Assembly: GCA_965208065.1 (NCBI GenBank)
Contig: OZ242313.1
Location: forward strand, 744,001 to 808,000
DNA: 64,000 nucleotides
From: Bin103 sp002238925
Lineage (GTDB): Bacteria; Spirochaetota; Spirochaetia; SZUA-6; Bin103
Direction: 5' to 3'
The notes beneath the pieces are model-generated. The model searched no databases and was not told where the DNA came from. It worked only from the letters and a program-made list of their open reading frames with translations. Position numbers and translations under genes: made by a program. Below, piece by piece: positions 19,090 through 27,499 of this stretch (position 1 is the first letter of the stretch; each line of letters opens with the position of its first letter).

Positions 19090-20646
19090 TCAGTTGTAGT
19101 AGTCGCTGCCGCGGACGTTGTCATGGCTGGGGAAGCTCAGCGGCTGCTGCTCTTGCTCATCCTCGAGGCCCAGCTTCAGCATGTTCTGAATGCGGCGGTA
19201 GGAGCACAGTCGGTAGGACAGCGCCCGCCGGCAGGCGCGATCGAGCCGCGCTGCGCCGTAGCTCTTCTCCAGGCTCAGGATGCCCAGACAGGAGCGGAAC
19301 CCCTGCGGCGGGTACTTGGCGTCCTGCAGTACCTGCGCGATCACCGCCTCGACGTTGGCGCCGAGCGCCCGCCCCCAGCGCAGGAATCGTTCCGGGCTCC
19401 ACTCGGCATACCAGCGGTGCTGCGGCGGCATGTGGTCGGGCAGCGTGGTGTAGCCGCCGGGACGACGATCACGCTGGTACTCGGCGATGCGCACGTTGTC
19501 GTAGTAGATCGACACGGTGCGCTCGTCGTACAGCAGCTTCACCTTGGTGCGCGGATCACGGCTGCGCAGGTGATGGGGCACGCTGTAGTGGTGCCGATCT
19601 TCGCGCAGTTCGACGTGATAGTTGAACTGCACCGTCACTTCGCGGATCTGCTGCAGCGGGAAGTGGTGCCGAGGCAACGGCGCCAGAGTGTGCCGCTCAA
19701 TCTGCTCGAACAGCTCATGGCGTGAATAGGGCAGCCGCTGAAAGCGGCGCCGGTTGTGCTGCTCCAGGAGCGGCCTGATCGCCGCGTTCAGCTCATCGAG
19801 CGAGTGGAAGGTGCGGTCTCGCAACGGCGCGTAGATGCGCTGATACACCAGCCGCACCGCGTTCTCGACCAGAGACTTGTCGCGTGCCTGCCGGACGCGG
19901 GCGGGCATGATCACTACCCCATAGTGCCCGGCGAACGCATCGAAGGTGGCGTTGATGCCGGGTTCGTAGGGGTCTGAGCGACTCACCGCGCTGCGCAGGT
20001 TGTCCGGGATGATGACCTGGGTGCTGCCGCCGAAATAGCGCAGCGCCCGCTCGTTGGAGCGGATCCAGTCGTCACTCTGTTGGGTGGCGCTGGCCTCCAC
20101 GTAGGTCAGTTCGCTGGCCCCGAGGATCGCCACGAACGTTTCCACCGCCTGCTGCTTGCCGCCCGCCGGGTCCACGATCGCCAGCCGGTCGCCGGCGTAG
20201 TCCACGAACAGCTTCTCGCCGGCCTTGTGGTCGATGTGCATGCTCACCTCGGCGTTCTTCCGCCAGCGGTGGAAGTGGTAGCAGAACTGGCTGTTCTGAT
20301 AGCCGTCAGGGTGCTCCCGCAGATACTCCTCCCAAAGCAACTGCAGGGTCACTCCCTTGCGCCGCAACTCCTTGACCATCATCGGAAATCGCTCCGCCAG
20401 CCGCTCATAGCGCGCGCTCGTGCGCGCCGGGCGATTGCCCTCCAACACGCTCAGCAGCTCGCTGTCGGGCAACTCCTGCGCCTGCTCCCAGGTCAGTCCG
20501 CTGCCGCGGAAGCACTCCAGGTACTTCGCCACCGCGGTGCGCGACACCTTCAGCGCGCGGCCTATCGCCCGCTCACTGAGATCGGTGGTCACCCCGTAGC
20601 GGATGACATCTTTGATTCTGTCCACGCTGATCCTCCTGCGTGCCAT
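19090..20646 (-). CDS. istA: IS21 transposase IstA
   Basis: 518 residues. N-terminal helix-turn-helix (SERAIGRALKVSRTAVAKYL), then an RNase-H-fold core with DDE residues visible as KLFVDYAGD (Asp), IIPDNLRSAV (Asp) and DKSLVENAVRLVYQRIY (Glu), then a basic C-terminal domain. Intact, no frameshift, normal length. It reads away from the right end of the element toward istB. Confidence 0.95.
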   Translation of the reverse strand: MARRRISVDRIKDVIRYGVTTDLSERAIGRALKVSRTAVAKYLECFRGSGLTWEQAQELPDSELLSVLEGNRPARTSARYERLAERFPMMVKELRRKGVTLQLLWEEYLREHPDGYQNSQFCYHFHRWRKNAEVSMHIDHKAGEKLFVDYAGDRLAIVDPAGGKQQAVETFVAILGASELTYVEASATQQSDDWIRSNERALRYFGGSTQVIIPDNLRSAVSRSDPYEPGINATFDAFAGHYGVVIMPARVRQARDKSLVENAVRLVYQRIYAPLRDRTFHSLDELNAAIRPLLEQHNRRRFQRLPYSRHELFEQIERHTLAPLPRHHFPLQQIREVTVQFNYHVELREDRHHYSVPHHLRSRDPRTKVKLLYDERTVSIYYDNVRIAEYQRDRRPGGYTTLPDHMPPQHRWYAEWSPERFLRWGRALGANVEAVIAQVLQDAKYPPQGFRSCLGILSLEKSYGAARLDRACRRALSYRLCSYRRIQNMLKLGLEDEQEQQPLSFPSHDNVRGSDYYN

Positions 20647-20812
20647 GCTGCTCCCTCCTGTGCGGATCGGGAGAGCGTAGTGCAGGATCGGACCCGCGCC
20701 CGTCCGGGCGCAGCCTCAAATTGGCTTTATTCCGCCGGACGGGTGGCTTTTTATTTCCGGACGGCTGGCTTCTTCAAAACGGTTCAGTGGCTCTTTTGCA
20801 CCGGATTATGCA

Positions 20813-20818
20813 GCTGCG
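20813..20818. repeat. Right 6-bp target duplication of the IS21-family element
   Basis: GCTGCG, matching 17689-17694. Confidence 0.85.
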
Positions 20819-21102
20819 TTCGATTTCGCGGTGGAACTGCTGCGGCAGGCGCGCCCAGTCGTGCGCTTCTACCAGGAACGGGATGGTGGATTCGCGGATC
20901 GAGTCGGCCAGATCCGCCAGGGCGGCGGCGGGGATCTTCTGCAAGCCGGGCGCACGCAGCACCAGGTCGAGGTCGCTGCCGTCGTGGCTGCGGCCGGTCA
21001 CCCGGCTGCCATAGGCCCACACTTCCACATTGGGGAGGTGCTTGCGCAACAGTGCCTCGATCTCGGCGCGATGCCGGGGGACAGATGCAGCCGGTCAGTC
21101 AT
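20813..21102 (-). pseudogene. MNT-type nucleotidyltransferase (HEPN/MNT system), 5' part, disrupted
   Basis: The ATG at 21102 gives MTDRLHLSP, then the frame is lost in a run of five C (plus-strand G5, 21076-21080). One more C would continue as RHRAEIEALLRKHLPNVEVW. The downstream frame has the MNT signature YGSRVTGRSHDGSDLDLVL (GS-x9-DxD). IS21 then cuts the gene at 20812; the C-terminus lies at 17584-17694. The family normally adenylylates (and so neutralises) its HEPN toxin partner. The start overlaps the HEPN stop by eight bases, the usual arrangement. Two independent lesions make this a pseudogene unless the homopolymer gap is a sequencing error. Confidence 0.8.
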
Positions 21103-21510
21103 CAGGGGCGCTTTCGATCGTATCGGCCAACGCCTTGGCGTCGGCAATGAAACCGGGCAGGAGCTTCAGGGTGGCTTCGGCGAAGCCCGAGCCGTAGTCG
21201 TGCGCGGTCTGGTTGCGGTTGTCCGGTAGCGGAGCCAGCGTTCAACCGCGTCCGCGTCGATCAGACCGTGTTTGGCGGCGTGGCGGAACAGATCCTTGAA
21301 CACCAGGCGGTCGGCCTGCCGATTGCTGGCGAAGTAGGGCGCCAGACGCTTGCGCAGCAGCTTGCCGCTTTGCTCCAGCACCAGTTCGAACTCCTTGACG
21401 CAAGCCGCGCGATGGAGGTCGTGGATGATGTCGTCCTCCTCGGCGCGCTTCAGGTGTTCCAGCGCCAGCTCCAGAGTAGCGATGCAGCGGCGCAGGAAGG
21501 TGGTATCGAT
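21095..21510 (-). pseudogene. HEPN-domain protein (MNT partner), frameshifted before its catalytic motif
   Basis: The N-terminal frame reads FLRRCIATLELALEHLKRAE then KEFELVLEQSGKLLRKRLAPY, typical of HI0074-type HEPN proteins. At about 21222-21226 the frame must shift by one base to read YRDNRNQTAHDYGSGFAEA, which contains the conserved R-x4-6-H RNase motif, and ends at a TGA at 21097-21095. The unshifted frame runs out without it. No standard start codon is found at the N-terminus (an AAGGAG lies at 21523-21528), so the 5' boundary is approximate. Either a one-base deletion or a sequencing error. Confidence 0.75.
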
Positions 21511-21536
21511 GCTCCTGGTCGTCTCCTTCGCAAGGC

Positions 21537-21971
21537 TTACAACTCCGCCGGGTCGGTAACCCGCACATGCGGCGAGAGCCGCCGGAAGTCGTCGACGTTG
21601 TAGGTCACGATCGCCTCGGCGCCGGCTTCGCTGAGCAATCGAATGATGAACGCGTCGTAAGCGGCGCCTCCCGCGGCGGGCAACGCCGTCATCCCGGTCA
21701 TGAAGTTCCACATCGAGTCCTCGCCGAACGGTGCGAGGCGAGCGTTGTGCTGCAAGGTCTCGCGCAGGACGATCTCCGCCTCGTCCGGGCCTACCCGGTA
21801 TTGAGCCGGGAGCCGCGTAAGAACGGCGTATGCTTCCAGCACGGAGTGGTGGGCAACAACCACGTCATGCGTGGCGAACGCCTCGTCGAGCCAGCGCGAC
21901 GACGACAGATGGACGGGATGGTTGGCGTGCACGGCGGCAATGATGACCGACGTATCCACACCGAGGGTCAC
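21537..21971 (-). CDS. PIN-domain toxin (VapC-like)
   Basis: 144 residues from a GTG at 21971 that overlaps the antitoxin stop (GTGA). The PIN acidic residues appear as GVDTSVI (Asp6), SVLEAYAVLTRLP (Glu), AAYDAFIIRLL (Asp) and YNVDDF (Asp). The family are Mg2+-dependent RNases, often cutting tRNA or rRNA. An earlier start in the same frame would read antisense-like sequence through the antitoxin and lacks conserved residues. Confidence 0.88.
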   Translation of the reverse strand: MTLGVDTSVIIAAVHANHPVHLSSSRWLDEAFATHDVVVAHHSVLEAYAVLTRLPAQYRVGPDEAEIVLRETLQHNARLAPFGEDSMWNFMTGMTALPAAGGAAYDAFIIRLLSEAGAEAIVTYNVDDFRRLSPHVRVTDPAEL

Positions 21972-22234
21972 GTAAGCAGCCCGCCCCTGCCGTCCAGGTG
22001 GGCGGCCCTGACACGGTCGACGGCAAAGATCTCCGCGGCCGCCGTGCCGGCGCCGGTATCCACCGCTGCGATGCGCCCGCGCCGCACGATCCGCCGCTTG
22101 GGCATGACCGGCACCAGCGTGATGCCGTCCGGAACCGTGACGATCTCGACCTCGGCGCCCGGCTCGAACCGGTAGCGCTCGCGCAGTGGTTTCGGTATCA
22201 CGAGGCGGCCGAAGTTGTCGATGCGCGTCTTCAT
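21968..22234 (-). CDS. AbrB/MazE-fold antitoxin (VapB-like)
   Basis: 88 residues from the ATG at 22234. The N-terminal swapped-hairpin DNA-binding fold is recognisable as MKTRIDNFGRLVIPKPLRER and the valine/proline-rich strand following it. It probably neutralises the overlapping PIN toxin and represses the operon. Earlier starts in the frame add a non-conserved segment. Confidence 0.87.
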   Translation of the reverse strand: MKTRIDNFGRLVIPKPLRERYRFEPGAEVEIVTVPDGITLVPVMPKRRIVRRGRIAAVDTGAGTAAAEIFAVDRVRAAHLDGRGGLLT

Positions 22235-22322
22235 GACCCCCCAGGATACCGCGTGATTTGGCAATTGCCAAGAACATTGCCAATCCATCATCCCAATCAT
22301 CGGCGTGGTGGAGGTGGCGGGG

Positions 22323-23795
22323 CTACAGGTTGACGCTGTCCATGACGTAGGCCGATGCGGCCAGCCGCACCAGGAGCGCGTCGCGCATCGCCTGCTCCAG
22401 CGCCCGCGCCTCCGGTGCGCCGATCAGGTTGTGCTGCTCGTCGGGGTCCTGGCCGAGGTCGTACAGCATGTAGCCGCGTCCCTGCTGGTCGATCACGTAC
22501 TTGTGGCGCTCCGTCTTCAGCATCGCGTTGCGTGAGCCGCCGTAGTAGATCTCGCTCAACAGGTCGCCGCGGTGCTGCGCCCGCGGGTCCGAGATTACCG
22601 GCAGCAGGGAGCGGCCGAGCGACATCGGCGGCTGCGGCACGCCGATCGCCTCCAGCACGGTCGGCATGACGTCGATGTTCTCCGCCGGCGCGGCGCGCGT
22701 ACCGTGCGGGATCCGCCCCGGCCAGCGCATGATGAGCGGCACGCGCAGCGCCGATTCGTGGAAGGTGCGCTTGTACACGCGGCCGTGATCGCCGGCCATC
22801 TCGCCGTGGTCGGAGGTAACCACTACCAGCAGGTCGTCGAGCCAGCCGCGCGCCGCGTAGGCGTCGAAGATGCGCCGGCACCAGTGGTCGACGAAGCTCA
22901 CCTTGCCGCCGTAGTTGGCGCGAATCGCGGCGACCGCCTTCGGGGTCAGCCCCGGCTCCGGCTGGAAGTCGAGCTTGGCGGCGGCGTGGTCCGGCAGCGT
23001 GGGAGGCCGCGGCGGAAGGGGAATCGGCGGCGGCGAGTCGGCCGGGTCGTACATGGCCGCCCAGCGGCCGGGCGCGTCCCAGGGATCGTGCGGACCGGGA
23101 AAGTTGACGAACAGGCAGGTGGGACGGTCGTCCGGGAAGGCTTCGACGCACTGCACCGCGCGCCCGCCGACGTAGCCGTCCATGTGATCGTCCTCGTCGA
23201 ACGGCGCCGGGCGCGTGATGGTGGGATCGGCCACGCGCTCGTTGGTGTCTGCCACGAACAGCTCCCAGAGCCCCTTCCCGCGCAGGTGGTCGGAGTAGCC
23301 GGAGTCGGTGCTGCAGGTGCCGCGCGGGCCGCCGACCTCGTCTACCTCGTCGAACCCGAGCGCCTGCAGATAGGGCTCGCCGTCGCGCAGGTGGGCAACG
23401 CGCTTGTGGCTCCACAGGTGCGACTTGCCGACCACGGCGGAGGTGTAGCCGGCGTCGCGCAGCGCGGTGAAGAACGTGGGGTAGTTCACCGGCAGCTCGC
23501 CGCGGTTGTACCAGATGCCGTGGTTGTGCGGGTAGCGGCCGGTGGCGAACGATACGCGTGACGGCTGGCACACCGGCGACACGGTGTGCACGCCGGTGAA
23601 GCGCAGCCCCTGCGCCGCCATGGCGTCGATGGCCGGGGTGCGGATCACCGGGTGCCCGGCGCAGCCGAGCGAGTCAGCCCGCAACTGGTCGAGCATCACG
23701 ATCAGCACGTGCGGCTTGCGGCGCGCCGGCGGCGGCACTTGGGGGGAACCAGAAACGCCCCGAACCGCAACGCAGTCCGGGGCGCTCAACAACAT
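22323..23795 (-). CDS. Type I sulfatase (formylglycine-dependent)
   Basis: 490 residues. The signature VCQPSRVSFATGRYPH carries the Cys converted to formylglycine (C-x-P-x-R). Metal ligands appear as MLDQLRADSLG and TSDHGEMAGDHG, with KSHLW and FPGPHDPW also conserved. Such enzymes hydrolyse sulfate esters, often on polysaccharides. No signal peptide is evident. A 7-bp stem-loop lies inside the first codons, so the GTG at 23738 (just ahead of KPHVLIVMLDQ) may be the true start. It lies 22 bp after the solute-binding protein gene of an LplABC-type importer, suggesting that sulfated sugar is imported or processed together. Confidence 0.9.
   Translation of the reverse strand: MLLSAPDCVAVRGVSGSPQVPPPARRKPHVLIVMLDQLRADSLGCAGHPVIRTPAIDAMAAQGLRFTGVHTVSPVCQPSRVSFATGRYPHNHGIWYNRGELPVNYPTFFTALRDAGYTSAVVGKSHLWSHKRVAHLRDGEPYLQALGFDEVDEVGGPRGTCSTDSGYSDHLRGKGLWELFVADTNERVADPTITRPAPFDEDDHMDGYVGGRAVQCVEAFPDDRPTCLFVNFPGPHDPWDAPGRWAAMYDPADSPPPIPLPPRPPTLPDHAAAKLDFQPEPGLTPKAVAAIRANYGGKVSFVDHWCRRIFDAYAARGWLDDLLVVVTSDHGEMAGDHGRVYKRTFHESALRVPLIMRWPGRIPHGTRAAPAENIDVMPTVLEAIGVPQPPMSLGRSLLPVISDPRAQHRGDLLSEIYYGGSRNAMLKTERHKYVIDQQGRGYMLYDLGQDPDEQHNLIGAPEARALEQAMRDALLVRLAASAYVMDSVNL
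23756..23784 (-). terminator. Stem-loop after the LplA-type binding-protein gene
   Basis: CGCCCCG (23756-23762) pairs with CGGGGCG (23778-23784) around a 15-base loop. It could attenuate transcription between the importer and the sulfatase. No T-run, and it overlaps the sulfatase 5' end if that begins at 23795. Confidence 0.3.
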
Positions 23796-23817
23796 CGAAG
23801 TACCCGCTTGGCGACGG

Positions 23818-25398
23818 CTACATCGAGTCCTGGTACTGGCGGTTGGCTTCTTCGGTAAGCCGGTCGCCGCCGCGGCGGGTCCACTCGTCCACGTAGGCGT
23901 CCCAGTCGGAGGTCAGGTTGGCCTGGCCGATGATGGCGCGGAAGAAGTATTCGCTCTCCACCTCGCGGAGTTGGCTGACGACGCCGCGCAACTCCTCGTC
24001 CCAGACCGGAACGAAGCCATTGTCGAGCTTCGGCGCGTCGATGCCGATGGTGTGCGGGATGGTGCGCCAGCGCGGCAGCCGGTAGCGCGAGATGTCCGGC
24101 GTGATGGTGTTCCACATGGTGAAGTACTGCCAGCCCTGGTTGGTGCGCGCCTCACCGGAGCCGAAGTCGGGCGCCTGCACCAGCAGCCCGTCGTCGTCCC
24201 AATGGTAGTGGGTGCCCTCGTCGCCGTAGGCAACCTTTCCGTACAGCTCCATGTCGGTATGGATCTCGTCGAGCATGGCGAGGATCTTCTCCGCCACGGC
24301 GTCGGAGGCGTTGGCGCCGATCGAGGTGTTGCCGAGAATGGGGTTGAAGTTGACCGAGGCGCGGCCGCCCGGACCCTCGTAGGCGATGAAGTACACCAAC
24401 TCGGTTTCCGGCACGTTCTTGAGCAGTGTGCCGGTGGGGCCGCTTGGGCGCGGTCCGGTCCACGCCGGCGATGCCTGGAAGGCGCCCACGATGCCGTTGG
24501 AGAACTTGGTGATAAGCTCCGAGCGCTTGTCGGTGACAAACTCGGGATCGATGATCTCCTCCTCGTACCAGCCGTGCAGGAACGCCAGGGCTTCCTTGTA
24601 GCCGTCCGAGATCATTGAGTATCCGAGCTCGCCGCCGGCGTCCTGCCAGGAGGCGATGCGTACGCCGTGCGCGCCGAACTCGTTCGGGAACGCCCACTGG
24701 GCGCCGGCGTTGAAACTGACGGTATTGCTGTTCTTGTACACCGACAGGCCGTAGGTATCCTGCTGGCCGTTGCCGTCCGGATCCTCGTTGCGGAACTTAC
24801 GCAACATGCGCTCAATGTCTTCCAGGCTGGAGTAGTCGGAGTAGGGGGAGCCGAGCATGCGCTTGTCCGGAATCGGCTCGCCGACCGCTTCCATCCAGTC
24901 GCGCCGGGTAACGAACGTGGCGCCCGACGCAATGGCGACGTTGACGCTCGGAATGCCGACCACCTCGCCGCCCGTGGTTACCGTCTGCCAGCCGTAGGGG
25001 CCGGCGATCTCGTCAATGAGCTTGGTGTAGTTCGGCATGTGCTGGCGCAGGTAGGACGCGGACATTACCCGCACCGCGCCGATGTCGTGCAGGCCGGAAC
25101 CGATCGGGTCGGACTTGATGTAGTCGGGAATGTCGCCGGACGCGATGCGCGTCTTCCACTGGTCGGACTGGTACAGATCGACGTCGGTCCACGGTTCGAG
25201 ATCGACGTTGAAGTACTCTTCCAGGTACAGCTCGGTGGGGCTGTCGGGCGGCAGCAGCGTGCCGCGGTTGTTCGGCCCCATCCAGGTGATGGTAAGCCGC
25301 TCTTCCTCGGCGGCGGCTCCCTCCTGCTCGGCTCCGCCGAACGCCAGGCCGGCGGCCAGCAGGCCGGCCAGCACCAATAACCATCTCGTGTGTCCCAT
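23818..25398 (-). CDS. Extracellular solute-binding protein, LplA-type
   Basis: 526 residues from the ATG at 25398, with GGGAGG five bases upstream. The signal peptide MGHTRWLLVLAGLLAAGLAF precedes GGAEQEGAAAEEE, an acidic linker style seen on a second binding protein here. The body (about 520 residues, LTITWMGPNNRG at the start) is the size and type found with LplB/LplC permeases, which import oligosaccharides or complex sugars in Gram-positives and spirochaetes. Substrate cannot be inferred; the neighbouring sulfatase suggests a sulfated glycan. Longer in-frame starts read through the permease gene. Confidence 0.88.
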   Translation of the reverse strand: MGHTRWLLVLAGLLAAGLAFGGAEQEGAAAEEERLTITWMGPNNRGTLLPPDSPTELYLEEYFNVDLEPWTDVDLYQSDQWKTRIASGDIPDYIKSDPIGSGLHDIGAVRVMSASYLRQHMPNYTKLIDEIAGPYGWQTVTTGGEVVGIPSVNVAIASGATFVTRRDWMEAVGEPIPDKRMLGSPYSDYSSLEDIERMLRKFRNEDPDGNGQQDTYGLSVYKNSNTVSFNAGAQWAFPNEFGAHGVRIASWQDAGGELGYSMISDGYKEALAFLHGWYEEEIIDPEFVTDKRSELITKFSNGIVGAFQASPAWTGPRPSGPTGTLLKNVPETELVYFIAYEGPGGRASVNFNPILGNTSIGANASDAVAEKILAMLDEIHTDMELYGKVAYGDEGTHYHWDDDGLLVQAPDFGSGEARTNQGWQYFTMWNTITPDISRYRLPRWRTIPHTIGIDAPKLDNGFVPVWDEELRGVVSQLREVESEYFFRAIIGQANLTSDWDAYVDEWTRRGGDRLTEEANRQYQDSM

Positions 25399-25454
25399 GC
25401 ACACCTCCCTTTGAGTTGTTGACCGCGGCATCCGGATTGCGCCGCGTGGAGCCG

Positions 25455-26369
25455 CTATCCCTTCAGGCTCCCGGTCATGATTCCCTTCACGAAGTACCGT
25501 TGCAGGAACGGGTACAACAGTATAATCGGTCCGATGGCGATGTACAGGGTCGCCGCCTTGATCGTTTCCACCACGAAGCTGCTTTCGAGCTCGTCCACCG
25601 ACAGGTCGAACAGGTTGGAGGCCTGGTGCTCGATCAGGATGCGCCGCAGCATGAGCTGCAGCACCAGTTGCTCCCGTTTCGGGGTATACAGCAGGGCGTC
25701 GAACCAGGAGTCCCAGTGGAACACCGCCGACCACAGCGCGATGGTGGCCACCACCGGCATCGACACCGGTACGATGATGCGCAGCAGCACGGTGTAGGCG
25801 GAGGCGCCGTCCATGAACGCGGACTCCTCCAGTTCCGGCGGGATGGCGCGGAAGAAGTTGCGCATGATGATGATGTAATAGGCGCTCGCGGCGGGCGGCA
25901 GAATCAGCGCCAGCCGGTTGTTGTGCAGCCCAATCTGCCCCATCCACAGGTAGGTGGCGATCAGGCCGCCGGAGAAGAACATGGTAAAGATCATCAGCAG
26001 CGTGATGGTCTTGTTCAGCGGCAGCGTGCGCCGCGCGAGCGCGTAGGCGGCGGAGAACGACACGAACAGCGTTACCAGGGTGCCGGCAACGGTACGGAGG
26101 ACGGTGTTGTAGTAGGCGATGCCGACGGTGTCCTTGGACAGCACGTCGCGGTACGCCTCGAAGGTCGCCGGGCGCGGCCACAGCCGGAAGCCGAGCGAGT
26201 AGACGTTCTCCGGGGTGGAGAACGAGTCGATCAGCATGGTCCAGAACGGATAGATCACCGAGATCGAGAAACCGATCATCACGATCCACACCACCGCGTC
26301 GACGATCACGTCCTCGAGCGTGCGGCGTTTCAGGGCGGCTCGTCCGGGTGTCCGCAGGCGCAGGCGCAT
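25455..26369 (-). CDS. ABC sugar permease, LplC/MalG-type
   Basis: 304 residues from the ATG at 26369, two bases after the LplB-type gene stop. About six membrane segments, beginning VWIVMIGFSISVIYPFW. The cytoplasmic EAA loop, which docks on the ATPase, is ELEESAFMDGASAYTVLLR. It ends with LQRYFVKGIMTGSLKG, the usual C-terminus of these permeases. No ATPase gene is nearby, so a shared MsmX/UgpC-like ATPase encoded elsewhere is probably used. Confidence 0.92.
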   Translation of the reverse strand: MRLRLRTPGRAALKRRTLEDVIVDAVVWIVMIGFSISVIYPFWTMLIDSFSTPENVYSLGFRLWPRPATFEAYRDVLSKDTVGIAYYNTVLRTVAGTLVTLFVSFSAAYALARRTLPLNKTITLLMIFTMFFSGGLIATYLWMGQIGLHNNRLALILPPAASAYYIIIMRNFFRAIPPELEESAFMDGASAYTVLLRIIVPVSMPVVATIALWSAVFHWDSWFDALLYTPKREQLVLQLMLRRILIEHQASNLFDLSVDELESSFVVETIKAATLYIAIGPIILLYPFLQRYFVKGIMTGSLKG

Positions 26370-26371
26370 GG

Positions 26372-27331
26372 CTATACCACCGAGTAGTCGGCCTGCATGC
26401 GCCGGGTCACCACGTTGACCATCAGCAGAAGCATCAGCCCGACCAGGTTCTGGAACAGGCTCGCCGCCGCCGTCAGGCTGTACTGAAAGCCGCTGATGCC
26501 CTCGCGGTACACGTAGGTGTCGATGATGTCGGCGACGTCGTACACCAGCGGGTTGTACAGGTTGAATATCTGGTCGAAGCCGGCCTCCAGGATGTTCCCG
26601 ATGCGCAGCAGGAACAGGATGATGATGACGTGCGTGATCGACGGCAGGGTGATGTGCCACATGCGCCGCACCCGCCCGGCGCCGTCGATCTCCGCCGCCT
26701 CGTACAGGTCCGGATCGATGCTCGTGATTGCCGCCAGGTAGATGATCGACCCCCAGCCGATGTTCTTCCAGATCATCGAGGTGATCACGATCGGCAGGAA
26801 CGAGTGCATCTCCTGCAGGAACAGGCGCGGCTCGGCGCCGAAGAATCCCATCATGCCGTTCACGACGCCGTGCACGGACAGCACGTCGCGCACGATGCCG
26901 CCGACCACCACCCAGGACACGAAGTGCGGCAGGTAGCTGATGGTCTGGAACGACTTCTTCCAGGCGACCTGGCGCACCTCGTTGAGCAGCAGGGCGAAGA
27001 TGATCGGCCCCGGGAAGCCGATGGCGATTTTCAGAAAGCTGATGCGGATCGAGTTCCACAGCACCTGGTAGAACTTCTCGGAGTCGAACAGCCGCTCGAA
27101 GTAGGTGAAGCCGACCCACGGGCTGCCGAACAGGCCGCCGGCGATGGTGTACTTCTTGAAGGCGATCACGATGCCGGCCATCGGGATGTAGCGGAACAGC
27201 ACGAAGATCACCAGCGCCGGCAGCAGCAGCAGCAGGTACTCGCGGTGCCGGTACACCTCCCCCAGAAACGTGCCGCGCGCCCCGGCGCCCCGCTTGGCGC
27301 CCTCCGCCGCGACCATCATCTCTTCGCTCAT
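26372..27331 (-). CDS. ABC sugar permease, LplB/MalF-type
   Basis: 319 residues from the ATG at 27331 (AGGAG upstream; a TTG five codons earlier is less likely). Hydrophobic segments start at YLLLLLPALVIFVLFRYIPM. The EAA loop is YEAAEIDGAGRVRRMWHITLP. It is the first gene of the operon LplB-LplC-binding protein-sulfatase, divergent from another sulfatase with a 168-bp gap that should hold both promoters. Confidence 0.92.
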   Translation of the reverse strand: MSEEMMVAAEGAKRGAGARGTFLGEVYRHREYLLLLLPALVIFVLFRYIPMAGIVIAFKKYTIAGGLFGSPWVGFTYFERLFDSEKFYQVLWNSIRISFLKIAIGFPGPIIFALLLNEVRQVAWKKSFQTISYLPHFVSWVVVGGIVRDVLSVHGVVNGMMGFFGAEPRLFLQEMHSFLPIVITSMIWKNIGWGSIIYLAAITSIDPDLYEAAEIDGAGRVRRMWHITLPSITHVIIILFLLRIGNILEAGFDQIFNLYNPLVYDVADIIDTYVYREGISGFQYSLTAAASLFQNLVGLMLLLMVNVVTRRMQADYSVV

Positions 27332-27499
27332 GCCAACTCCTCCCAACTCCTGCCGACGGCCGCTGATCCTATCCTACGGCACCCTCGGTGGCAATTCCGT
27401 ATGCCTGCCGGCCTGCCGGCCTGTCGATGACCCGGGCTGCATCGGAATGCGTACCGCGCCGGGTTCCACCACCGGCTGGCAGGCGCTACGATCCGCGGC

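Larger units (their letters stand above)
17695..20812 (-). mobile_element. IS21-family insertion sequence, complete, 3118 bp
   Basis: Ends are inverted: the left reads TGCGTATTCCGGTG then AAAAGAGCCAC; the right, reversed, reads TGCATAATCCGGTG then CAAAAGAGCCAC. Further inner copies of a CCGGAAATAAAAGCCACCC-like motif occur at both ends (about 17731-17755 and 20726-20765), as usual for the multi-repeat ends of IS21. Flanking 6-bp duplications GCTGCG are perfect. It carries istA, istB and a small third ORF, all intact. The non-coding left end (17695-18022) also holds a hairpin followed by T6 near 17770-17792 that could stop outward transcription. Confidence 0.95.

Noticed and set aside
25399..26289. 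N-terminal extension of the LplA-type binding protein
   Set aside because: It overlaps the permease gene and lacks conserved residues; the signal peptide begins at 25398.
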